Assembly: GCA_030549175.1 (NCBI GenBank)
Contig: JAUKUA010000006.1
Location: forward strand, 3,224,001 to 3,288,000
DNA from: Lasiosphaeris hirsuta
Lineage: Eukaryota; Ascomycota; Sordariomycetes; Sordariales; Lasiosphaeriaceae
Direction: 5' to 3'
DNA: 64,000 nt
Under the pieces are notes generated by a model. It was not told where the DNA came from. It searched no databases and saw nothing but the letters and a program-made list of their open reading frames with translations. The translations under genes and the position numbers were made by a program. Within the stretch, counting starts at the first letter, position 1; each line of letters starts with the position of its first letter. Shown piece by piece: positions 1-10,551 of the stretch.

Positions 1-2470
1 TGGTGGTTGCTAGCCACCAAAATCGTGGCCTGCACGCATTGAACTTCGGCTTCTCGCCGGCGTTTCAGGTTGGTGATCAAAGAGCGTCTAGAAGCCTTCC
101 CCATGTGAGCAACATCACCAAAAAAAAAAAAAAAATTTATCCAACCGCGCCTTGTCATTTTGTCAATACTGGACAACGGAGACAGTCCGAGGTGCGGCTG
201 CTGTGGATAAGCAATGGCCACGGATTCTGTCTGGGGAACCCTGCCTTGAACGGGTTGCCATCCGTGGGGAATGACAGGACCCTGCCTCATACCTGCAGGC
301 TCGGGATCACCGACCTTCCGTCTCTGCTTCCTTGGTGAATGAATCGTGCCAGTATCGTACTTGGCATGGGGCAGGAGGCCCTCTCTTTGCTTGACAGGCT
401 TCTCCGGTGCTCCTGGTCGGGACATTGACCAAGACTCAGGACAATATGCGCTTGCCGAGTTCGAGGGTCGCATCGATATTGAGCAATTAGAACCCCTTAA
501 AACCAGGATTCCAGCACGCAGAGTCTGGGTGCTTTTTGGCCGACATGAACCATGGGTGTTCACAAAAGGCTTCATCCCGCTCCGCATGCAACAAACACCG
601 CTGCCACGGTTCGAGCCTTCGCAGACCATATGTGCTGCTGCACCTGTTGGGTGCCGCCCGTCTTGACTGCTTCCCCCTCTCGCGTCTCCCCAAGCACAAC
701 GCGACCCAGGTCCATTTTCGGTGTCGTGTTATTCTTCTGGTGCCGTACCGCTTACGACCCGGAAAGCCTCCGGACTCGCGTTCCCTCGACTGCATGGATG
801 ATGGCCCCGCAATATGCTAGATGGCGGCTGCCAGAGAATACCTTGTCGCTTTGAACTTATGTGTTGAAGGATATCAGGAATACGCTTCATCAACACGGAT
901 GCCGCTTGATCCTCTGACAAGCGTTCCCGTCAAGCGGCAGATGTATGGTATTTCGGTCAGCGACCGCGAGGCCATGATCCGCCACCGCTGGCAATTTCCT
1001 GTACCATACTTGTCTCCCTTCCCTTGCACTTTTTTTTATTTTTTTTATTTTTTTTTGGGGGGGGACTTCTCCATTGTGGGCGGCGTTGGGCCCTGTGGCA
1101 TCGATGGTTTCCAGGGACTGGCCGCTTGTTGTCCCTGGTGGGTGCTAATTTGCGTCCCGCGGCTGGCCACCCGCACCCACTCCGGTCTGCGTCTCGTGAG
1201 CCAAAAATATCGCGAGGGTATATGACCTGCACGGCGGTCCTGCATTCAATATCCCACATCTTTGGTGAGGCTCTTTCAGCTCCGCAAACGACATGGTCGG
1301 CTGCGTCCGGCGGGGGAGGGTCAACCTTCCCAGCTGGGACATGCTGGCCCCCGACACCGTTCGCTTTGCCGGACAGCAGGAGGTCGATATCGACCCTCTG
1401 CCAGCCTAGGGCTTCTAGCAAGGAGGATGGCGGTTGGTTCGTCCTCGGGGCGGTTCCACAGCGGGGAGTCACACAACAACGCAGCAGCCGCCGTCACTTG
1501 ACCCTGATCCCGACCTGGGCATGGGACGTCGCCACAGTTTCTTGGTCCAGTGCTACCACAGTTAGGTAGGCTGTCGCCAGTCCAATCTCACCACGGTCGG
1601 CCTCGACCATCGCCGCTCGACGGGTCAATCATCGGCCGAACGGTCCAGGCTCTTTGCGTGGCTGCCTCTGCCGTGCCCGTCGGCGACTCGCTGGCAGTGA
1701 TCAAATCGAGGGTGCCAATGGTCAGCAAGGGCTCTTCTTCACTTCTCGAAGGGTCTAGGTCGTCACGACCTAGTGATTTTCCGCCGTCTGAGCTCTCCGG
1801 CGTCCAATGGACGGCGTACACCCCTTGCCGATTTAGCATCTCGCAATGGCGTGACCGGCTTGAGCTGCAGCACATGGCAGGAGTCTGAGAAGCTCTTCTC
1901 CTTTTTTTTCTCCTTCTCTCCAGTCGTCGCGTTCCTAGACCGGCGGTTCAGTAACTGCGGAAAACAGGGGGCGTGTTCTCGCTCTCTTTCCTGGAATGGC
2001 AGCCTACATGCTAGTGTGCTCTGTTTTCGGTGTCCGGTGGCAAAAACAATCGCCGCTTTTGTCAAAGGTTGCAGATGCGGAGGGCAAGTGTACCTCACAT
2101 CGCAACGGCCGGGATTGATATAGCCCTGTGTTTATATATCATGACTAGCCAGCCTTACGAACCAAGGTAGCGAGCTGCTAGCTCCCCGCAGTTCCGCCAA
2201 AACACATTTTTCTCTGTCGTTGTTTGATATATGTTTGATGTTCGCGTTGACGCTTTGGTCTCTCTCGATTCTTCTTACCTCCTTGGAGTGGGTACCGTGT
2301 CCAAGTGTAGGCCAGCGTGACGTTTATGTTTCTGCTTGCCCCCTGGCCCGGCCCGGAAGACTATATCACCACTTAGTACCATGGTTCAAGTTCTGAACTG
2401 TATCAGGAATTCAATGGGATAGAGTAAAAAGCTCTGTTCAATTTCTGATCGGTTGACTTGTCTGTTTGCA
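1..2470. other. Gene-poor region, no supported gene
   Basis: Open frames on both strands overlap each other and none shows a recognisable domain or a plausible splice pattern. The stretch holds an A run (120-135) and a T-rich then G-rich homopolymer block near 1029-1068. CT-rich segments look like fungal intergenic or leader DNA. I see no gene here. Confidence 0.5.
1029..1068. repeat. T-run / G-run homopolymer block
   Basis: Three long T runs separated by single A bases are followed directly by a run of eight or more G. This is a low-complexity tract, visible by eye, with no sign of coding on either strand. Confidence 0.85.
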
Positions 2471-3693
2471 TTCCCTTCTACTGATTAGGTTGAACCGGTG
2501 GACGTTCAGGGGCAGAATTGGACCCTGGAAAGGCCCAGCCAGTCACCGAGTGCGGCGACCAGCACACCCTTAGCTGATGCTGATAAGATCTAGCCACACA
2601 GGCCGTCAGCCAGGTGGTCGTGGCAGTGAAGCCGGGTCGGTCAGTCGGTCGTACCAGACTTGCAACGCATTTCATTGCTTCACTGCGCAGAGCTGCCGTT
2701 CCTTCCCTCCACACCCGCGCTTTTCCCATCTATGGTTTTCTCTTGTTCCCATCGTGCTCTTGCCTCCTCCCGCTCTCATTCTCGGGCAGCGCCGCTCCAC
2801 GATACCACCCCATGTACAGCCGGGCCTGGTCGAGGCGGTCTACCCTCTGGGCAGCCAAGAGGCGGAACCGGCCTCATATGTGCCGGGTTCTTTGGCTCTT
2901 TGACTCTTTAACAAGGCAGTGTTAAGAGCAAAAGAAGAAAAGAGCAGCGGAGCCAGAGGTATTGCAGCCGTCTGCTATTGAAACATAAATTCATTAAGAA
3001 CTCGAATGCACTTGTTGACAGAACAAGTTGGACTAGTGAGTGTAGGCAAGTGATGAGGTTGGGCCGTAGCCGGCCAACCACTTTGCCATTCGTCGTTGCT
3101 TCTGCTGATGCAGGTTGCCCGCATGTTTCAGGTGTCTCGCCGTAACTGCACTGCACAGTATTGTGCTGTATGTATGTAAGAGCCATTTCGCCTCGCCTGG
3201 GCTGGCGGAGCAGGGCGTGCGCTATATAATAGATTTCTCTATTATAGACGTGGCGAGTTTCCTTCCGTTGTCTCTCTTTAGTTCCGTCTCTCTGCTGCAA
3301 AGATGTCTGTTCTCGGCGCCGTGTTTCAGGACGCTACGGCGAACGAGGCTTGCAGACGGAATGCACTGCGCTGAAAAAGGGACTATGAAGTTTGTCAAGA
3401 TCTGCCGACATGGCTAGCTCGTTTCTTTTTGTCGCCCGACCTCTCTGCATCTATACACATCAAGCCATTATCACCAGGGTCTTTTGCACTCGGTTTTGGT
3501 TCTAGGCCTCACGTGGCAGTTTGTTTCAACTCTGCTCGCTCACCCCAAAACTGGATGGTGACCTGACCTGACCTGAACTGAACTAACCCGGGCCCCCAAC
3601 CGGTCAGCCTCCGTTACAACACGGGACACGGCACATCGCATTGGGAGGGGGGCCAGCCCTCGGCTGTGATTGGGATCACACGGTTCACCGGTG

Positions 3694-3707
3694 CCCCCCC
3701 CCCCCCC
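3694..3707. repeat. Poly-C tract (14 C)
   Basis: An uninterrupted run of 14 cytosines on the plus strand. Its length is likely to be unreliable in the assembly. Confidence 0.9.
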
Positions 3708-4982
3708 TCTTTCCCTCCTCTAGGAACCAGATGAGAGAGACGCGGGTGTGCGATTAGGAGACGAAAACCGCAACCCGGCGTGTTTGGTGAATGCAGATGC
3801 CATTTTCTGTGATGCGGGCAAGTGAGTGTTGGCGTGCACTCGGTGTACTCGGCTTGTCTGCTTTGCGCACGCATGTGTGTGCATCTTGGTTTTTATCTCT
3901 TGTCCCTTTTGGTGGCTGCCGCTAATGGGTATAATTGTGGTGATATAGGGGCGGAGGTGGACATCCTAATTGCTTCAACCAGGGCATTTTCCCGGTGATG
4001 TTCGGGTTGGTCTATTGTCAATAGGATTGAAGTCAGTGATGTGTAACTGATTTTTGACACGTATGTAGTCCCTTGGCTAATTACATGTTGACAGTGTCAG
4101 TTGAAGCTAATTTTCTAGGTGCTGCGTTTTTCAATATATATATATATCGACTTCATGATGATACTTTGAAGTTTGTTCACTGAAATCATAGGAATTATCA
4201 TCGGACAGGGTTGGCATAGCTGAGATAAAGGCCACGACAGTTTGATGGTCCAAACGCTAAAGTTGAATCGTTTCCCAGCGTTGTCTGAGCATGTGAGTCT
4301 GTTTCCGAGTTTCATTATCCCGTCACTAAATATCTAGGCCGACAAATATCCCGAGGATGAGGCTTCGGCTACGACGGTTAGACGAAATGATTTAAACATT
4401 CAGTGATGTCGCGAGTACGTGCAACTAGTTGGTTTATGACTACTTAGCCTTAGATCGTCGCATAGCCCCTTATTCTACCTCACAGACCCGACCAGAGTCT
4501 GTGCAACAACGTGCCGACATGTTTTGATGTGTACAGTGTTTCAAGCTCTAGACCGTAGTTTGAAGTGTACTGTTTCGATGACTTAGTCGTAGCTTCCAGT
4601 AGCTCTTGTAATAGTCTTTCCAGGGTACAATGGTTGAACCAGTGAGTGCTCAAGTGTGTGCTCCACGAGTCATTCAAGAGATCTCTCGAATCAACGACAA
4701 GCTCAGTACCTACCTAGCCAACTCAACTCTGTCATCGATCATCATTCCCTTTCAAAAACTGCACAATATCAGGGACGACTTACCATCAGAAACCTGTCCC
4801 TCCGAAGATGGCAAAGATCTCCACTACAGGAGATACACAGTCACTACATCGTTGCATACACTCGTCCTCGTCGCCACGCAATCGCAGCCATCGAAGGGTT
4901 GCATTGCAAAGGTCTCAGGTCGCTAAACAGACTCAATATTTGAAATCCTACACTCCAATCTCGATTCCAACTCAGGCGGGGC

Positions 4983-5006
4983 TATATATATATATATATA
5001 TATATA
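4983..5006. repeat. (TA)12 microsatellite
   Basis: Perfect TA dinucleotide repeat of about 24 bases. Confidence 0.95.
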
Positions 5007-5055
5007 ACACTTATTTTGCTCTAGAAAACCCCTGATCCCTGAGTCTCACGCTGAG

Positions 5056-8000
5056 GTATCACAAGAAGGCCGATGAGGCCGAACCGCAGCAGAATCGCAG
5101 CGTAGGTAAGCACCTTGCATGCACCGGCGATGGTCCTTCCTGTCGGCACTTGAAATTATGATGGGAATGGACCGCTGTCTTTGAAACGGCTACCGCAAAA
5201 GTCTCCGAGCCTTCAATGGACGTGGATGTCCGGCGACAGAGAGGGCGCAACCGCGCGGCATCCATGAACTCAACAATTTTACCCTCGCGGGCGCCATGTA
5301 ATTGGCAAGTCCGATCAAATCAACCGGGAGATAACCCCAACCCGGTTGAGATGATGGCGAATGCAGCAAGACTCACCTCAGCCGTCAAAATGGCAAGACG
5401 GTATTACGACCAGAATCTACCGGGGCTCGCGCCATGCGGATGTGGGATGTAGGATGTGGGACGTGGTTCGTGGGTAGGTATTCGTCGTACCCAGGTGATG
5501 GACGAACCCAGCAGGCACTTTGGCTCCCCCTCAGAGGCAGAGACGATACAATCAGGACCAAATCGAACCTCAAAGGGCCGGATCTTGGGCGGGCCATCAG
5601 CACATCTCTACCACCACCCCCCTCTTCCTCTTTCGGCGTCCCTTTGCCTTCCCCTCCTCACCCCAAAATGCAACGGCAAGAAACAGCTCAGGCAGCCACT
5701 GGGGCCAGCAACGGGCCGCGGGTGTGCCGTGAACTCCGGTACCGAACGGAACGACCAGCTAGTCAGAACCTGGAAAGCACAGGCGTGCAGGCGTGCAGGA
5801 GTGCTGGCATGCAACAGTCGATGGGTATGTGCCGTATGTATCGTGGTCGGGGTGGTTGAGGGGTGAGAGGGGAAGCTCCGAGAGGGCTAAGACACCAAGT
5901 ACCCGTGACAAGAGCGCAATCGACCTGGTAATTTGGGTACCTTACGTATGTGAGCGGAATGGAGCGCGGCTTGCTTACTGTACACAGTAGCGCAGGCGAC
6001 TCAACTGCAAATAAACTTAGCTGCCCCTGATATCCTCCCCTACCCCCTTCCTTTGTGCGAGTCTCGGTCTCGGAAGTAGAAGCCGCTCGGTCGGCGGCTC
6101 CGCCTATTCCTTCGGCCTTCCTAGTACGCTAACTGACATTTTCTGCTGGCGCTGTTTGTCGCTGCGCCTTTGGTCCTTTGTGGCTTGCTTCCCCTCAGTG
6201 TTCCACAGTAGGTAGGGCCGCCCTCGAGCTGCAAGAGCTGCAAGAGAATCGGTCAGATGGACAGCAGTGGACGCTGATTCTAACTGGCCCTTCCCGGTCG
6301 GTGCAGGGGTGTCCGCTATCGTGATTGGCCTTGCTGTGCGTGCTGGCGCGATGTCACGACGGCTCGCGGAAGTGGAGGGGAACTGCAACCCCTGGCCATG
6401 TGGGAGAATGGTGGCATCGCGCTCGAACACCTCCCCTGTCCGCAGTTGCATTTGGCCGTTGTCAATCTCGCTCGATGCCCCGCGCAGGCTGGAGGGAAGC
6501 TGTGCTGTTGCTGGGGGATTGCGAAGTGCCAGTGTAAAATTAGCAGCAATTGCTAATGGCGATGGGGTCATGGCTAAGACCGCATCCAGGACCGCCTCCA
6601 GGTCCTGCCCGAAGCGCAACGGTGGCAATCAAGCCAAGCATGGAGTGGCAGATGAAGAAAAATTGAAACAACTTTCCGCCGCCTGTCAGGTGCGTCAGAT
6701 TGGAGAAAAACGTCAGGACGTATACGAGCAGAAGGGACCGATGCACATCATCGATCCACGAGGGGCCTGTAAAAGGTGAGGGGAAGGACAGGCTTTGGTG
6801 CGGAGAAGAGGCCACGGTACGGTGTCTGGAGGGGTGCACCCTCAATCTGTCAACCTGTCAACCTGATCAGCACTGTGTAGCCGTGATTCGCCCCGTCCGT
6901 CTGACCCGATAAAGGCGAGCAGACAGCAGTGAGTAATATCGAGACCTCGTCGTCGCAGCCGGTTGACTCGGACTTAATCAAGCGATGGCAACAGGTGGTG
7001 AACTGTGGCATGTATCCTGTGCTGCAACGCGTGTACTGTACCTCTTTGACGGGCTGGAGGACCCAGGTTTGCGCGTCACGGCACCCCGTGCCACACACAA
7101 CCGCCGCAAGTCGTTAGGTCAACATATCGACGACCCTGGTCCTGCTCGCTCCAGCTTCTCAACCTGGCGAACGGGCTCGGTGGCAAAACTGGTGATTGTC
7201 CGCTTCGAGGATCGGAAACGAAACGGGAAATCTCGCTGTCGAGCGCACACCGTGTTCCGCACACCGCACACCGCATTGACGGCCGGGTAGGCCTTGACGG
7301 TGACGAGTCGAAGAGCTGCCAGGTCGCAGCCGGGGCCGCATGACACGAAGGACTCGGAATGGCCAACACGTTTATTCCCAAATTTCCGCGTGCTGGCGTT
7401 GTGAGCCGTCGTGACATCGCGGGTTGAAGGGCGTGCGGTCAAAGCCAGCAGTCACAGCGCTGCAACACGCTTTGGGTATTTGCCACTTATAGGTTTGCAT
7501 GGCATGGCTGGTATGCCCTGACAGCTGAGGCGTCCCTATTCGGGCCTGGACCTGGCCGGGGCGCTCCAAACGGGCTCGCGACTCTACAGATAGCTCGAAG
7601 GCGTCGAGAAGGAGGCTCGCATATGCAGGCACTTGGGCGTGGTCGTAGTGTAGTTTCGCAGTTGGGCGGTGGGCGGTGGACGACGTTGGACGGTGGCCCC
7701 GCCTCGAGAGCGGATCGGGGTTGACGTCGTTGCTATCTTGATTCGTGACGCGTGATAGCTGAGCTTGTGGCATGACTGCCTTATCCAGCATTGTCGTGTG
7801 TATCTGTGTGTCTGTGTGTCTGTGTGTCTGTGTGTCCGTGTGTCGCTCCGCAGCTGCCCCAATTCGAAGGAGAGTGAGGAGGGTGTGACGACCCGTTTTC
7901 CGCCTGCTGCTGCTGCCCTCCTTCCCTGCGGCTTTCCCGCGCCCTCCAAACCAGGGTCACAGTCAGCGACGGCCAACGGCCAGCAACGGCTGCTAGCTAA

Positions 8001-8781
8001 TCATTTTTTCCGATGCGGGCGCTGCGGGCGCTGCACACCAGCAGACGTTAGGTTTGCTCGCCAAAAGGGCCAAGCGCTGCGTGGTGCAAGTGTCGCTAGC
8101 GAGGTCCCACACTCTATTCCCACGTCGCCTGCCGCTCCGGTCCGTATCTCGTCACAGAAAATCCGTGCAGAGGTACTATTCTCTCGCCGCCTATCAAACT
8201 TCCCGGGGGTCATCCATGATGGCGATTTGGGATTTTGGCAAGAGAAGGACATCAGTCGGAAGGAGCGTGACCCCACACCCCGAACAGAATCGAAAATGGA
8301 ACTTGTCATCTCGCACAGACCTGTCGTACATTTTTGAGACCCTGAACCCCAGTAAAGCCGCCACCACCCCAGCTCCTTTCAGCCTTTGCGGCGCAACGTC
8401 GATGCCCGAAAAAGAATAGCAGCAATACACCAGCAAAAAAGCATGCTGCAAAAGATGACAGCTCAGCTGATTATCATCGCCTAGTCTCACTTGGCATCTC
8501 ACCTGCCGGGATCTTCTCCGGTTTTCGGCAAAGTACCGGAGCTTGGACCAACTGCTCGCAGCGGCTTCTGCTCTCTTTTCTTTTTTTGTCTCGCCCTCGA
8601 TGAAACGGTGATGCTTGGAATATTGAATACATCGAAAAGGGGAATCTGAGCTTATCATGCTTCAATTGGTGTCTCTCTTTGGCTATAGCAGCAGAAAGCA
8701 TGTAAACATTCACCAAAAATATGAGTTAGAAACATGGATGGAAAGCTGTATATTGGCTAGTCAATTCAAAGTAATCGAATT
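5056..8781. other. Gene-poor region, no supported gene
   Basis: Several antisense-overlapping open frames of up to about 170 codons occur (for example both strands across 6.1-6.8 kb), which is typical of GC-rich non-coding DNA. None carries a domain I recognise. A TG-rich microsatellite lies at about 7793-7845. No gene is supported. Confidence 0.45.
7793..7845. repeat. TCTGTGTG microsatellite
   Basis: Five or more near-perfect tandem copies of an 8-base TCTGTGTG unit. The last copies carry a T-to-C change. Confidence 0.9.
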
Positions 8782-10197
8782 TCAAACGCTATCGAAAACG
8801 TCGGTCTTCATCTCGCCACGGTATCCATCTTCATCTATTGTAAATGTCCCTGAACTTGAAGCGACCTCGAACCGGATTCCCAGCTGTCAGGCGTCTGAGT
8901 CTAAGATATCCATTGGCACGTCTTATTCTTCATCATAATATCTTGCGTTCGACGAGCCTGATTCATCCTTATCGCTTGAATGACATACACCACCTGGGTG
9001 TTCGGGCCGCAGTTCTGGAAGTCGGACGGCTAGAAGTGGCTTGACATCGCAATCCTCCAGACGGATCGACTGATGAGCCTGCTTTGTGTCCCTCGCTGTG
9101 CTCTTCGTCAGAATTCGGGATACGGATCATCTTATCAAATAACTCCTGATAGATTCGATCTGCTTCGTGTTCCTCGCTGTGTCTTTCTCCCGAGTCAAGG
9201 TTCGGTGTTGCCTCAAAGCTCACGCTCGACGAGATATCTATTGACATATCTGGTGGCTCATCCTTGTACCTCGCGTTCGACAAGCCTGCGTTGTATTCCC
9301 CGCTGTGTCCTTCGTCCGAGTCCAGGTTCGGTGTTGCCTCAGATGGTGTCTGTATGCAGAGTATGAGGGGGCTCTCCCCGCAGGTTATTTTAGGTTCAAC
9401 CGGGCCTTCAAGCAGCGTAAACGACCTGCCATCGGATGTTCGAGCTACCTGGGCAAGCCGTTTTATGACCGCCTAGGCCTCGGGGTGTGTTTCCTTCCAT
9501 TGCTTCTAGTCTTTCTGGAGACCCTTCGGGTCCTCGATCCTAACGCTCAAATTATTTTCGAACATGTCGGATGACACCATCAGCACCCCTAGAAAGCTGG
9601 CAAGGTCTGGTCCGTCCGTTGCCAGTACTGGTTTGCCGCCCATAAATTGATACATTATATTTTTGTGGCCCATTGACTAAGCCTTATACAAAAATCCCGG
9701 ACGTACGGGTCTTTCATAAAAGTGGAAGGGTTGATATACTGTCTCTCTTCTTTTCCGAGCCCCATCTTTGGCGCTGGGTAAATTTCAATCAAAGCTCGAG
9801 AAAGGGCGAGAAACAATTTGATTCGGGGCGGACGATTGTGACTTGAAATACCTCGGAGAAAGCAGTGGGTAGTGATACTAGAGATGACGAGAGAGATACA
9901 CGTGCTTCAAATGCGGAAGACGTTGTGCTGTCGAACTGGGTAGCTGTCCGTGATTTCCTTAGCAGCGCGAATGACAATCTCAGGTCTAAATCGGCTTGTA
10001 ACTAAAGGAAAGGAAGGAAGAGCTCTAGTATTCAAGTACAGTGGGTCTTTAGGTGTAATGTGGTAAGAACCGCATGCTTCTTCTCGTCTGGAATACCTGA
10101 CCAACATCTCGGGGCTAAAAGGGTCTGACTCTTCCAACTCAAGCTCTGGACTCACAGCAAACTTACTTGCCATCTTCATCTGCCACGTAACTTCCAT
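8782..10197 (-). pseudogene. Broken, unrecognised gene with acidic C-terminal repeats
   Basis: On the minus strand a protein-like reading can be followed from an ATG at 10197 to about 8782, but it is interrupted. The N-terminal part contains MASKFAVSPELELEESD and stops near 9910. A later piece with DPYVRDFCIRLSQWATK meets a +1 frame change in an A-run near 9660. It continues with MYQFMGGKPVLATDGPDL, then has two in-frame TAG codons (near 9508 and 9475), and runs into an acidic repeat region at about 9350-8970. There EATPNLDS and SNARY modules recur, and a third degraded copy follows in another frame with more stops. Some introns may explain part of the break, but not the TAG codons inside an otherwise coherent frame. 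CAG to TAG would be a C-to-T change in a CpA context, as expected of repeat-induced point mutation; that is inference. The family is not recognised. Confidence 0.5.
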
Positions 10198-10551
10198 GCA
10201 GAAAATTTAACTAACCTGTTTGACGGCAGGTGCAACTTCACAAGCCGGTGGTCCAAATAAGGAAGGAGCAAAATACTATAAATCCTCCCCGCCTTCGCTT
10301 GAGAATTTCTCTTTTAAACTTCAAATAATCTTGCACCTCGGATAGAGAGACAGCGCGAAAACTATCCCACCGCAGCCTGACTCGATTACCTCTCTATTGA
10401 GATATTAGATATTCATATGGAAAGTAGCGGTATTGATATGTGCCCAACAGAACTGCATCGCTACGAGGGGCCCAGCCCCCAGGCATCATCATGATCATCT
10501 CGATAATGCAGTCATACACCCAAACTCCATTCCGTCTCCCAGAAAGATAAC
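10198..10551. other. Intergenic between broken gene and RBR gene
   Basis: This holds the possible upstream region of the broken gene and the 3' flank of the RBR gene, which is also read from the minus strand. No further signal was recognised. Confidence 0.4.

Larger units (their letters stand above)
2471..5055. other. Intergenic, AT-richer, with microsatellites
   Basis: The base composition is more AT-rich than in the left 2.4 kb. It contains a run of 14 C (3694-3707) and two AT dinucleotide tracts (4134-4147 and 4983-5006). A 98-codon ATG frame at 4630-4926 on the plus strand exists, but I recognise nothing in it and do not call it as a gene. Confidence 0.5.

Noticed and set aside
957..1569. 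Long overlapping frames on both strands at 1.0-1.6 kb
   Set aside because: They include translated homopolymers (FFLFFLFFFGGG and KKNKKNKKK types) and no domain; chance frames.
4630..4926. 98-codon plus-strand ATG frame
   Set aside because: Reads protein-like but no homologue recalled, no introns and isolated; too weak to call.
6104..6779. 174- and 170-codon frames on opposite strands
   Set aside because: Fully antisense to each other, no recognisable content and no splice support; neither can be preferred.
7793..7845. Possible CRISPR-like spaced repeats
   Set aside because: A simple TCTGTGTG microsatellite with no spacers; also a eukaryotic genome.
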